NCBI GenBank assembly: GCA_029204225.1
Contig: CM055095.1
Location: 75,039,594-75,103,593, forward strand
From: Diphasiastrum complanatum
Lineage: Eukaryota > Streptophyta > Lycopodiopsida > Lycopodiales > Lycopodiaceae
DNA length: 64,000 nt
Direction: 5' to 3'
Shown: positions 42,176 to 52,895 of the stretch, in pieces
How the letters are laid out: each line of letters begins with the position of its first letter
How positions within the stretch are numbered: position 1 is the stretch's first letter
The notes under the pieces: model-generated
The model's database searches: none
What the model was told of the DNA's origin: nothing
The model's input: only the letters and a program-made list of their open reading frames with translations
Position numbers and translations under genes: made by a program

Positions 42176-43080
42176 ATGAATCTAGTCCTAATGGGATCCA
42201 TGTTAACGGCTCAAGAATCTAAAACTTTTGATGAGGCAAAAGAACACAAGGTGTGGCATGCAGCTATGGAAACAGAAATGGAGGCTATATCGCAAAACAA
42301 AATGTGGGACTTGGTTGAGCTACCTGATGGTAAGTTGCCTATCACATTAAGTGGATCTACAAGACGAAGTATGGAGCAGATGGGCAACTCAACAAGTACA
42401 AGGCACAACTAGTTGCAAGAGGTTTTGAGCAGCAAGAAGGTATAGATTTTGAGAAGACCTTCGCACCCGTAGCCAAAATGGTAATTATTTGTTCTATCGT
42501 TGCAATTTATGCTTTCTATGGTTGGAAAATCCAACAAGTGGATGTCAAATATACTTTTCTTAATGGAGTGTTGGATGAAGAGGTATATTTAGAGCAACCT
42601 CAAGGGTTTGTCGAGCCAGGGAGAGATCATTTGGTTTGTATACTAAACAAAGCCGTATATGGATTGAAGCAAGCGCCACAAGCATGGTACTCTTGCATTG
42701 ATAAACACTTCAAGTGAAGGGGAATGGTAAAGAGTGATGTTGATCCTAATCTTTACATTCTTAGAAAAAACTCAAATATAGTGTTCGTTGTCCTCTATGT
42801 CAATGATTTGATTATTACAGAAAGTAATATGGGCTTACTTAATGAAATCAAATCATAGCTTCCCAATACCTTTGACATGAGCGATTTAGGGTTGATGCAT
42901 TATTGTCTTGGTATTGAAGTTTGACAATGTTATTATTATGCAAAGCAAGTATGCACGCGATCTATTGTATAAGTTCAATATGTAGGATTGCAAGTCACTA
43001 AGTACTCCAATGGAGGCCAATACCAAACTTTCTGCATCGGATGAAGCCGAGAGAGTTGATGCATACTTATATAGGTAGTT
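42176..43080 (+). pseudogene. copia reverse transcriptase, truncated (element U)
   Basis: EHKVWHAAMETEMEAISQNKMWDLVELPDGKLPI is followed by a shift, then ARGFEQQEGIDFEKTFAPVAKMV, WKIQQVDVKYTFLNGVLDEEVYLEQPQGFVE and VYGLKQAPQAWYSCIDKHF with a TGA. The active site reads VLYVNDLII: the first Asp of YVDD is an Asn (GAT to AAT). It ends soon after SDLGLMHYCLGIEV, without RNase H. Confidence 0.85.
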
Positions 43081-43082
43081 AG

Positions 43083-43379
43083 TAGACAGTTTAATCCCCG
43101 ATCGCCTGACCACGTATTTAATGTATAGTTGTCATTTTGTTATTGTGGTTCAACTACTCCCTAAGTACAACAAAGTACTTTATTAGATGACAAACATTTA
43201 TTGTAATTAGATACATAGATCTGGTGTATAAATACACCTTCATAGCACAATCTACGTGATGCTCTGTCCATGAGACAAAAGATTTTGAGCCTCCAAGTTA
43301 TGACGCCATTTTGGTTATAACTCATTGTTATGCTTCAGTGTAATATATCAGCAATACGCTTTTCTATCTGTGTATAACA
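43083..43379 (+). repeat. possible LTR remnant after element U
   Basis: Non-coding, with tgtataaatacacc at about 43215, a good plant TATA context, and an end in ATAACA at 43379. Position after a truncated pol suggests an LTR, but no purine tract or partner copy was found. Confidence 0.35.
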
Positions 43380-44783
43380 TAGATGAATGCTTGTTGTTAT
43401 TTGAATGCACTTCGCTTCTATTTGACCATGCTCGTTTTCTCACTCTGATAAGAACACGGATGTCTATGACTCCTCAGTTTTTGATCAAATGATGGCTGCC
43501 TTTGATGTCTGAGGAACTTGCATTATCACACTGCTTTATTGTTTTGATTTTCATAACTGAATTTCTTATTCAATCTATTTTTCAGTAATACCTCACACCA
43601 TTTCTAATCTCTTCAGTGGACTGTACTCATCCATTTGTTTTTTAGTATGAATCAAAATTTTAAGATCCTGTTGGGTAGAGCGATTGAGCTGTGGTTGTAA
43701 TTTGGCATTTACATTCCTTCAGCTTTTCTTGTATGTAGCAACCCATAACAACAAGAGAGTTATTCTGCAAGTATTTCCTTCTTCCTTGTGCAAGAATCAC
43801 AAAGGTTTTCTATTCTGCTAATCTTTATCAAATCAGCCGAACTATTTGAAAGTCGACTCCATTCACTTTCCGGCTGATCTACATCAAAGGATATCCATTC
43901 TTGTCTACTTCTACATTCGAATGGCAAAGCATCATGAAGAATATCGAAGGCCTGATCACCCTCGACTTCTTCAACAATTATGTCACTCGACATCAAAGTC
44001 TTCAAAGTATTCGACTGCATCGACAGTGTCCAACTTCGTTGATCAACCGAAGTGTCCGACTTCTTTTAGTCATCTGAAGTCTTCAACTTTTCGACAACTT
44101 CAAGCATGAAATGCAGCTTTTTAAACCATGCAAAACCCTAAATTGTGACACAAGAAACACAATGACCATAATGAGTTTTTGACCTCGGATTTGCAGGTCG
44201 TCTATCGCTGATTGAGAAATATCTATAGGCTTGCAAAATGACTTGCGTTGTTGCCATTCTGGCATCAGAGTCATCGACCATAATGTGTCAAAGTAGGACC
44301 AAAAAATCAAATGTGGGTTTGCCTTGGAAGAGCGCTTGTTTTAGTCCACTAGACTCTTGGCCCCCAATGGACATTGTAGACAGACTCAATGAACTTCAGC
44401 GAGTCATGACGGCGTGTCATTCATGCCATCCCACCTGTTATCATAGGAACGGACATGAAATGTAGCTTTTTGCACTATGCAAAACCCTTACACAATGGCC
44501 ATAATGAGTTTTTGACCTTGGATTCATGGGTCATTTGTCACTACCCGAAGAACTATCTATAGGCTTGCAGAACATTTACAAAGCACCAACATAGGATTTA
44601 CAGGTTGAAGAATGTCTCGTCTTTTCACCCTTCATCCCAATAAATCAAGAAGCTGCAAATGAAACTCAAAGTTGTTCAAGAATGAAGTAGCCATTCAAAT
44701 ATATGCAGTATATCGTATATTGACTTTTTGAATATGTAACATGTATAGAAAATTAGCTGCAGCCCAAGCTGGGCTGTACAAGT
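43380..44783. repeat. non-coding stretch with a duplicated block of about 115 bp
   Basis: The segment at about 44108-44246 (tgcagctttttaaaccatgcaaaaccct, ccataatgagtttttgacct, atctataggcttgca) recurs at about 44458-44568 in the same order, 350 bp on. No gene is recognised. A minus-strand open stretch at 44020-43760 (PFECRSRQEWISFDVDQPES) lacks a known pattern and has no clear partner exon. Confidence 0.5.
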
Positions 44784-44818
44784 CTAGTCTGTAGGGGGGT
44801 CGAAGCGGTATGAGTACC

Positions 44819-45002
44819 CTTCGACCTCAACAAAGTAGTTCACAACAAGAGGGGACATATCGTCCTCACAATCGAACAAAGGGTTTCTTCTAGTAAAGGC
44901 GATAGGACATACCGCTTCGACCTCAACAAAGTAGTTCACAACAAGAGGGGACATATCGTCCTCACAATCGAACAAAGGGTTTCTTCTAGTAAAGGCGATA
45001 GG
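44819..45002 (-). repeat. in-frame tandem duplication, period 96 bp
   Basis: 44819-44906 and 44915-45002 are identical over 88 bp, with an 8-bp linker in the period. The protein repeat is 32 residues, beginning PIAFTRRNPLFDCEDD. The lack of any mismatch indicates a much more recent event than the other lesions in the gene. Confidence 0.95.
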
Positions 45003-45329
45003 GATTCGCGCATGGATCCAGCCCATGAGCCATGAGTACAGAACCTCCTTCAGATACCAGGGGGCCATTTCAGCATTGAACTTTACGGAAAGGTCAAAAT
45101 ATTTTATGGCCAAGCAGTTCTCGTAGTTGTTTTTTAACGACTTGTAGCGTTTATCGTCTACAAGTATGGTGTTGGATGCGTCGAACTCTGGCCATAATTT
45201 CCATACCTCCTGCAGGTTTTTAGAAATACTGGCACCCCTAGTTTATCCTCGCTGAAGTAAGGAATCTCCTTGAAGTCTTTACGCCAGATCTCACACTTAT
45301 TTTAGGTAAAAAAATCTACAGAAACAAAA

Positions 45330-45560
45330 GGTAAATATCAGACACTACCAAAAACTACCCTCACGGTTCTGATGGAGCATATTAATAGTACCAAATATTA
45401 GTACATATAGTACCAAAAGAGAGGCAATAGGTACCATACATTAAGAATTATATCCAAAATAATTCGAAATAGTTTCAGCTTGGGTCTAAAATACTACCAA
45501 AATGTACCAAAATTTAGACAATTGGTATTAAAAACACAAAATAACTAGTAGAAAGTACCA
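45330..45560. repeat. tract with repeated GTACCAAAA words, copy 1
   Basis: Within a presumed intron of the HAD gene, the words agtacc, taccaaa and taccata recur every 15-40 bases. The same vocabulary occurs at 46990-47170, on the other side of the gene. Confidence 0.5.
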
Positions 45561-46989
45561 CAAAATTATTGATAATTTATTTTGCAGGTATTGCTTAATA
45601 CATTGTTGTGAGTTAATTGAGCTCATATGCTTTAATAACCCCGAGATGACAATGTGATCACAAGTGTTAATATGTTAAATGTTGAGCAACCTTTGAAAAT
45701 TCTTTGTTGCATTTCTTCACAGATGCAGGTACGCAGTATTTTCATGACCTTTGAACATCTCATGCTGCTCCATATAATGATTTGCACTCCTGCCTCATCT
45801 AGTTTCAGTTGGGCCTCAGAAAACAATAGTAGTGTTCGTGCACTTGGATTACGTTTCTTTTAAAGCAATTTACAAAAATGCCATTCATAAAATTTTTGGT
45901 AAGTGTTTAACAACACCCCGTTTATATCGAGAACGACCAACCTACCGGCCCTAGCTGGAATGTCAACAACATTGTGGGCACTGGTGGTCGTTGGATTCTC
46001 GTCTTTTATCCACCAAGTGTTATGTGTTACAAACACATAAGATAATAAAATGACATCACCATAATGAGATTCACATTGTGCAATAGAAAAAAAAAATGCC
46101 TTGTTTCTTTTTTAATAATAACAAGTGTCTTTTTAACATATCAGATAGCGGTGACACTGATCACTCGGTGAATTTGGTCACACTTCATAACACGATAGGT
46201 AGCATTATTCTACTTTTAGTGCAATAGATTGTGCACGTGTTATATTTTGCTTGCACAAGTTTTAATGTTATATGGTCTGGAGCACTTTATTTTTTTAAGG
46301 GGATATAACTCTGATAACAGAGTATCATCACACAGATCTTCACCTGCCTTACGTTCATAAGTGTGCGGTGTTTTAGCTTCTCCACTCTGGCCTCCTCCCC
46401 TATTGTTTCCCCTATTTGGGGCCCTTCAGCTTCATCACCTACCCCTTCATTTTCTACATCCACATACACATTCTCCTGTTGGTCTTGCGCTGTCTGGTGG
46501 TCCTGCTGTGTCTGGCCTTTCTACTCTTGGTCTTGTTGCTGATTTTGCTAGTCTTGCTGCTCTTGGTCTTGTTGCTGGTCTTGCTATGCATGGCCTTGAT
46601 GATGGTCCTGCTCTTGATGCTCCTGCTGGTCCCGCTCTTTCTCCATATCTTCATCCAACTCATCTATGTCAATAGTGATTTTTTCCTTGTCTGTTTTGCC
46701 CTCTGCTGTCTGATGGTGGGGCTGTTCTACGGTAAGGTTGTCTATATCATCCTTGAGCTTTGAAAGTTCTTCCAGTACTTCATTTATCGTTGAATCCACG
46801 TTTGGGTCCTTGTTCAACTGCTGGTCTTCATGCAAGAAACTACCCACAGGGTGGCTCTTAGTCGACATACGGCTATTTGTACTTGATTATGCGAGGTCAG
46901 AGAAGGAAAATGATAGATTTCAAATTTTAGCTCAGTAGTATCAGATTTTAGATCTCAGCTCAATTCTGGTAAGTCTTTTTTATTGAGAT

Positions 46990-47170
46990 TTAGACTAAGA
47001 CAACAACCAATAGTACCAATTTCGATACTTTAGTATAACAAATAAGTATCTCAAACACAAAAAATTATAGAACCAAGAACAAAAATATCTTGGAGTACCA
47101 CGAACAAAAAAGTACCAACAACCCACAAAACTTTGGTACTCTAGGAGAACCAAAAGTACCAAGAACACAC
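46990..47170. repeat. tract with repeated GTACCAA words, copy 2
   Basis: It contains agtaccaatttc, gagtaccacgaac, aagtaccaacaac and aagtaccaagaac at short intervals, just upstream of the ATG side of the HAD gene and beside repeat T. Confidence 0.5.
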
Positions 47171-47179
47171 CAAGAATGA

Positions 47180-47400
47180 AAGAGATAGAAAGAAAGCATG
47201 AAGAGTGTTAGTCAAAATTCCTGAACCATATGGTTGTATCCTATTCAAGAATGTCACCACAATGCTCCCTCCCATCAGCATGGCCTTCTTTGTAGATGTT
47301 TCAAGTTCAGCAAAGAACCGTTTATGATACCATGCCTTCAACAGGGAAAAAACAAGGGCTACACTCCTTTCTAGAATTGGGAATGTTGACTATCTTCAAC
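47180..47400. repeat. dispersed repeat T, copy 2
   Basis: A direct repeat of 39485-39725, about 7.7 kb apart, with only scattered differences. The minus strand is open across it (KAWYHKRFFAELETSTKK, then RIQPYGSGILTNTLHAFF); copy 1 has the same frame with a shift. No family is recognised. Confidence 0.75.
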
Positions 47401-47637
47401 TCCACCAAAAACTCTCTCTTTCTCTTTCTCAAACAACTTGCACACAAACCAACATTGCTGAATTAATACTTTCCATTGAATTTCTGTATATCCCAAACAT
47501 GGGAGTAAAAGACACACAAATTGTGAGCTAATAAACACACATGTTCAACTCAATAGTGTTGAAACAAAAGTGCCAAAAGTATTAAAATGGGATTCATCCA
47601 GACATACAATACTAGAAAATTCGATGCCGACATCTCA

Positions 47638-47905
47638 GTGAATCAGAAATGAACTACTCAACCATAGAGCGGGAAGCACTGGCCATGATCTATGTGTTCA
47701 AGAAGTTTAGACACTCTTTGATGGCCACACATTTTGCATTTTATACGGACCATCAACCCTTGTTCTATCTATTTAATAAAACTTGCAACACAGGGTGAAT
47801 CACTCATTGGTTGCTAGTATTGTTAAAGTTTGATTTCTGGATAGTGGTATGCAAGGAAAAGCCATGTTATATGGTAGATCATGTGTCGCGAATCAAAGAG
47901 AAGAA
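47638..47905 (+). pseudogene. Ty3/gypsy RNase H fragment
   Basis: Reads NYSTIEREALAMIYVFKKFRHSL, FAFYTDHQPLFYL, a TGA, then WLLVLLKFDF and MVDHVSRIK. This is the gypsy RNase H pattern (E in EREAL, D in TDHQPL). Stops in the second half make it dead. No RT is adjacent. Confidence 0.8.
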
Positions 47906-48179
47906 CTACAACCCAACCTGATGATGAGTTACTGGATGTTGCCTTGTTCTATATTAGTACAGTACCAAAATCATCTGGTTTTTAGTCGTTCCAAGATGGA
48001 TTAGATGCGAGCTTAGATCCAATGACAAATATACGAGCTTGAAGTTAGCTATGTTTGATGCCATCCAGAAGGAAGACAAAGGATCTGATGTTGATGACTC
48101 TAGGAACGGAAAGCACATCGTGTTTCTATCCCTGAATTGAAGCTGAACGAGGGTACTTGAGAATAGCTTTGGAAATCAC

Positions 48180-48800
48180 AGATGGAGTTGCTTAACTAGC
48201 AACACCAACTGCAAATGGAGAAACTCACTAAGGAGTTTTGAGACACCTTGACGTCTATCCAAAGCCATATGCCTAGTCACCTACCCACTGAACAAGTATC
48301 TTATAGATGAAATATCTGGTGCCCACACTACCGGGCTACACATCCTGTTAATGATTGCCCTTCATATCAGCATATTCAAGTCCATTCCATACAATGACAT
48401 GAAAACCAACCATCCAACTCTAGACAATCCTTGCCTTATCACAACACCGTCCAGACAATCCAGAATTCCTAGACATACAACATGGTTATGAGATTCAACA
48501 AGGGCCACTGAAAAACATATGCTTCATCTACAATGAATCATGCCACTTTATGGTTAATTGTATGGTCAAAACAAAGCACCATGCCAAATGTCTTGACCGT
48601 GTTAGAAAACACAGTTTCAAAGACTGTCCAAAGCAACCAAGTAAGATCCTACCTACCCGCCACATCAGATACGAATCCGGTTAGGATTCTCACGACCACA
48701 CACCATGAGCACCATAGCCACCAAACGCTAACCCTGTTGCTACATTACTATGAGATTACCCAAATCAATAATGGAACAGAGACACCAATGATGAAATGAG
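48180..48800 (+). pseudogene. gag-like zinc-knuckle debris
   Basis: With stops ignored, a coiled-coil-like stretch is followed by WCPHYRATHPVNDCPSY, and further on by CFIYNESCHFMVNC and CLDRVRKHSFKDCPKQP. The spacing of Cys and His resembles degenerate zinc knuckles of gypsy gag. It lies downstream of RNase H, the wrong order for one element, so at least two fragments are joined. Confidence 0.4.
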
Positions 48801-51137
48801 TTCTTGCCAAAAGACGGTGAAATAGATATTCCGTCACTTGCTACAATTTCCAACTAAGAGCACCCTCTTCAGGGAATTGAACTTTTCTTTGCCCTTCTGC
48901 AACCTCAGATCTATTTGCCATTCCACATTTTGAGAAAATTTCAAAGGCCTTAGACAAATTTGATCATTTAATTTTCCAAAAAGTAGATATACCAAACAAC
49001 TATGGGAATAAGAAATCTATATGAAATTCATTTATAAATCTCTTGATCAAAGAAGTACTTAGGAAATAGTATCTTCCCATTCCATGCATTTCCACTTATA
49101 TCTTACAACATTTGCTATCAATGACAGTAGATTTAGTGTACCCAATCCTGCCTTGTTTTTGACAAGGGAATGTCTGAATTTTTCATTACTCTAACTCACA
49201 GTGGACAATTGCAATTATCATGGTGCCGTATCAAAATTGATCAATGAAATTTTTGTTCCACATGCTGCTCTGCAAATATCAACTCTTTACCTTATTTATT
49301 TTTTATGTGATCCACTTTTTCAGTGTCTCCTTCACATGTTATTTTCTTGTGCTTGCATGTCATTTTTGGATTTACTTTTATTTCACAAGGGTTAGCCATT
49401 GCATGAGAGTCATCTTGTAGAGTATCTCAAGAATGTATTCTCATTCATCTATCCATCTCCAGATCACCTTGTAGTGAGTTTAGGATTTTTTTCTGCCTAT
49501 TACAGATTTGCAAAATCCATGTCACTTCAAACTTGATTCTTGAATCTCATTGCCATATTAGATTTTGAGTCAACTACAACAAAATTGAGACAAATTTAGT
49601 TAAAATTTGTTCAATCTACATGTTCAACATGTTTCAACTACGTGTTCCAAATGATGATTCAATCTTGAGCATGCAGGTTCTGGGTAACAAAATTTCCACC
49701 AACAGATTTTTTTTTGGGAGGAGAGTATGGGTTTGTAGGCCTCCACGGGAGAAGCCACATTGAAAACAACAACATGAGCAAAATCGACAGCCAAGGCCAC
49801 AACATTAAAGACGAAAAAGACAAGGCTAAGAAGGCATATGGGCAATCCAAAGTGACTCAATCAGAAGAAGTACCCCAGTCATGACGGAGATCCTTCAAAA
49901 GATGGAAAGTACAAGCATTGGAAAATTTCATCCACATCATCCATATTCCCATTAACTAGCACTCTTTCCACAACATCTACATTTACTACTCTCATGGCTA
50001 TCGTTTACACCATCTATCAATGCCACCACTACCATCCTACCTTCCATCTCTTTGTCTACCATCGTTCCATCAAAGAAATCCCCAATTTTTTCAAATCCTA
50101 ATAGTTTTACCGAAATGGCTAAGAGATCATTACAAGTGTCTTGCAGAGACCAACTACCACCTACAATGGATGGTTGGCTAGAAACAAGATTTAAGGAAGC
50201 AGATGAAGCAGCTCGAAAAAATAAAGAGAAAGAGCCAAGAGGCTGAGGAGGAAAGGAAGAAACCTAAGCAATAGATGAGTCAGATTGATCTTGATCAAAA
50301 GAAACTCTCTGGAGAAATGATTGCTGAATCCGCTCCTATGAAGCCCAAAGAGATCCAAAAGTAATGGATCAAAGGAAGAAGAAACTGTAGGAAAGAAAAA
50401 AACAAAGACAACAATGAGTCTGTAGGACAAAGTGAGCACCTCACCAAATTAAGTAGTGGTCAAAGCTCGACATTGCAAGGGTCCAAGGCTGTAGTAGTAG
50501 TATTATCAGTTCCTTTGCCCTTCTACTAAACCCCTAGCCAATCCAACTTCCAGAACCCGTCTTTACCTTCTAACCAAGTATCCACCAAAATGTTTGAATT
50601 CACTAAGATTGATAACCAAGATTTGTGCAAACTATCAATCGAAGATTATCCTCCTCTCATCAAGGGAAGAGCATCGACAAGAATGGAACTTCAACTGGGA
50701 GAAGAACTAAGGAAACACCTAGAAGCAAATGGAGGATACAAAGAGTGCCAAGACAATTGATGAATATCTGGCAAGACCTCCAAGAAAAATAGAATCTACA
50801 AAGCAACTAGAAGTGAAGCCATCCATGGCAGATACAGGTTACAAAAAGAGAAAAAAAAGGCAAAAAGGAAGCACTCAAGCATGCAAGGTTGTGAAGTTGC
50901 TGGGAGCTCTCCAATTTTGAAAAAAGCAACCATTTGTAACAATAGGACATTTTGGTTAAATTGTAGAAATTTGTGGAAATAGTTTTTTGGTAAAGAACGG
51001 TGGAAATAAGCACTTGATTTTACAAAAGCAAATGTGGATCTACGCTTTTCCAAGTGACAATTAAAGATGCCAATGCGGAAGTGGAGCAATATCATCCAAT
51101 ATGAGTTATAGTGGGTCCTGCAACACATAGGGGTGGG
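48801..51137. other. non-coding stretch with short unassigned frames
   Basis: Two overlapping short plus-strand frames at about 50591-50760 (LCKLSIEDYPPLIKGRAST, LGEELRKHLEANGG) and 50729-50920 (TIDEYLARPPRKIEST, then a lysine-rich end) look protein-like and may be one broken frame. A further piece at 50052-50246 contains LPPTMDGWLETRFKEADEAARK. They may be retroelement gag or leader remnants. No family recognised. Confidence 0.4.
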
Positions 51138-51670
51138 ATGTTGTTGGTTGATTCTGACGAATCCCCAAGATACTCGCTAGAGCTACCCAAGAGAACCTCT
51201 CACCTTAGATCGAGGAGGTCTATGAGAAGACGAGATAAATGAAGACTGAGAGCTGAGCATGAGAGCCAAGAAGTACTAGTTAAGCATGACGGACATAAAT
51301 TGTGTAAGCCTCACGGTGAATCCCAAAATATGGAATGACCATGTAGGAACTAGAATTTCTAGGCAAATGTACTAAATGCAAGTAGGCACCTTTTAGAAAA
51401 GTAAAGTGAGCCGCCTTTTGATGGTGATCTCTAGTGGAGAGGATAATTCCACTTGTAATTTTTGTAATGTGGAAATGCCACCTAAGGAGCTCTCTTGCTT
51501 ATTTAAGAGACTCCCCCTTTGTAGAAGGGAGCTTTTTGTGTAATGCATCTATTCCAGGCTTTAATGAGAATAGCTTCCATAAGTTTGATGCATCCTTGAG
51601 CTCCTTGATCATTCTTGTTTCTTGAGTGAGGCATAAATGATCTTGCCCTTGTTGCTTAGATGTTGATGCC
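51138..51670 (+). repeat. probable LTR, unassigned
   Basis: Contains a TATA-like ttatttaagagact near 51500, followed at suitable distance by gcttttgtgtaatgca and ctttaatgagaa, a layout common in plant LTRs. Boundaries are uncertain, with no partner and no primer site identified. Confidence 0.35.
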
Positions 51671-51675
51671 AACTG

Positions 51676-52895
51676 ATAAAAACAATATTCTTATTAAAAG
51701 ATCTCGGAACTTAGAGATCAGAGATTGGATGTTCTTTTGTGCTGAATAAGATTATCAGTGTAGAAGTCTTAGACTACCATGAAAGAGAGATTGCAAAAAT
51801 GATTAGACGTCTGAGATAGCGATGCAATCCTCTTATGCTGATAACCTGATATGAAGAGAATGTAAAAATAACTTAGGCATCAAGACAACCATACATTTTC
51901 TTATAATGATGTTTGTGTAAGAGGATTGAGAGTTAGTTTCATTCAACAAGAATGCAAAGATGTAGAACAGTAGCAAATCTGTATTATAATGTTGTAACAC
52001 AACAATCGGATCACAATACAATTGTGCTGATAAGTGCATGATCCTACTTGCATACTCAAATGAATTGCTAAAGTTCTAAATACATCTCCCTCTCTATAAT
52101 CACTAACTCTGAGGAGTCAGCTACTAGAAGACCTGTTTTGGTTGTTTGATCGCTGCTGGAGTATCCACATGCATCTCTGCATGCTTAGTCTTCTTCAATC
52201 GCTCATTTACTTATATAGCAACTGGAAGATCTTATATTATTCTAGCTTTACATTTACAAGGTCGCTTAACAACTGCTTAACTGACTAATTAGAACAGTTG
52301 TTATTGGAGCGTGAAGAAAGAATGGTCTGTACTTGGGATCCCTTGTAAATTTGCAGACGGTTGTCACGACACTCCTTGGATTTTGGCCTTTGTCTTTACT
52401 TAAGGGCAACCTCTCAATTGTCGCCTGTGTGGAATCCCGTGTAAAAATGCAATGTCGCACTTTTCGCCTTTGTCGCCTGTCAAAAATTGCACGTAAAAAT
52501 GCAGCGTCACATTTTTCGCCTTTGTCGCCTGTCAAGAAATTGCATGTAAAAATGCAATGTCGCATTTTTTGCCTTTGCCGTCTTTTTGCATTTTTCATGA
52601 AGCAATGTCGCATTTCTGGAAGTGTCTGAAATGGTCTAAAAACCGAGTTAGCACAAGTGTCGCAAAACACTTAGTTGTTCAGGATGGCTCGAAGGTGGAA
52701 AGGCGACAGTGTCGGGTGTCGGGTTTTTCGCCTGTTAGAAATTGCGAAGAAAAATGTAGACTGTTGAGACAAACAGTTTAAATATGCAAATTGTTGAAAA
52801 ACAGTTCATTTTCTACAGGTTTCATTTGAGAGAATAAAATTGAGAGAAGGAAGAAGGTCAGTCAGGAAGAGTAGGAGTAAGATTAAACTCCAACA
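51676..52895 (-). repeat. 3' LTR of copia fragment BB (about 1.2 kb)
   Basis: On the minus strand the purine tract AAGGGGGAG (about 52896-52904) leads into TGTTGGAGTTTAATC at 52895. The far end near 51676 is placed only by change of character. It includes the 52-bp minisatellite below. Confidence 0.55.
52441..52592. repeat. minisatellite, period about 52 bp, nearly three copies
   Basis: Each unit starts gtaaaaatgca and contains tttttcgcctttgtcgcctgt; starts are at 52441, 52493 and 52546. Partial units flank it on both sides (gtcgcctgtgtggaat at 52419 and ttttcgcctgttagaaattgc at 52725). It lies inside the BB LTR. Confidence 0.85.

Larger units (their letters stand above)
39768..43080 (+). 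mobile_element. Ty1/copia element U
   Basis: On the plus strand: gag (39768-40590), protease (about 40760-40910), GAG-pre-integrase and integrase (40915-42120), RT (42176-43070). The family is that of element I at 14848. RNase H is missing. The left edge joins repeat T directly, with no LTR or primer site seen. The right edge runs into LTR-like sequence with a TATA-type box at 43217. Confidence 0.85.
44784..46868 (-). pseudogene. FCP1/NIF-like HAD phosphatase gene, multi-exon, decayed
   Basis: FCP1-homology proteins are Asp-based HAD phosphatases; plants have many distant members. Minus-strand pieces in order: an acidic, Q-rich N terminus from ATG 46868 to about 46344; a piece at about 46005-45900 with RLVVLDINGVLL (HAD motif I, with the second Asp of DxDxT as Asn, as in some plant relatives); a piece at about 45830-45640 with AGVQIIIWSSM (motif II region); and a last exon after a good acceptor (ttgtttctgtag) near 45314, with NKCEIWRKDF, FDASNTILVDDKRYKSLKNN (the VDD motif) and ending at 44784. 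Lesions: three TAG stops in the Q-rich part, and a one-base loss near 45220 (VFL to QEVWKLWPEF). A 96-bp in-frame tandem duplication lies near the C terminus. Intron borders are approximate. Confidence 0.65.

Noticed and set aside
46361-46763. Leucine/valine-rich plus-strand frames that look like membrane proteins
   Set aside because: They are the complement of the Q-rich repeat of the phosphatase-like gene; CAG/CAA repeats read backwards as Leu and Val.
50807-51128. Minus-strand 110-codon frame near 51 kb
   Set aside because: Cys/Phe-rich composition without motif, antisense to a lysine-rich plus-strand frame; most likely a shadow.
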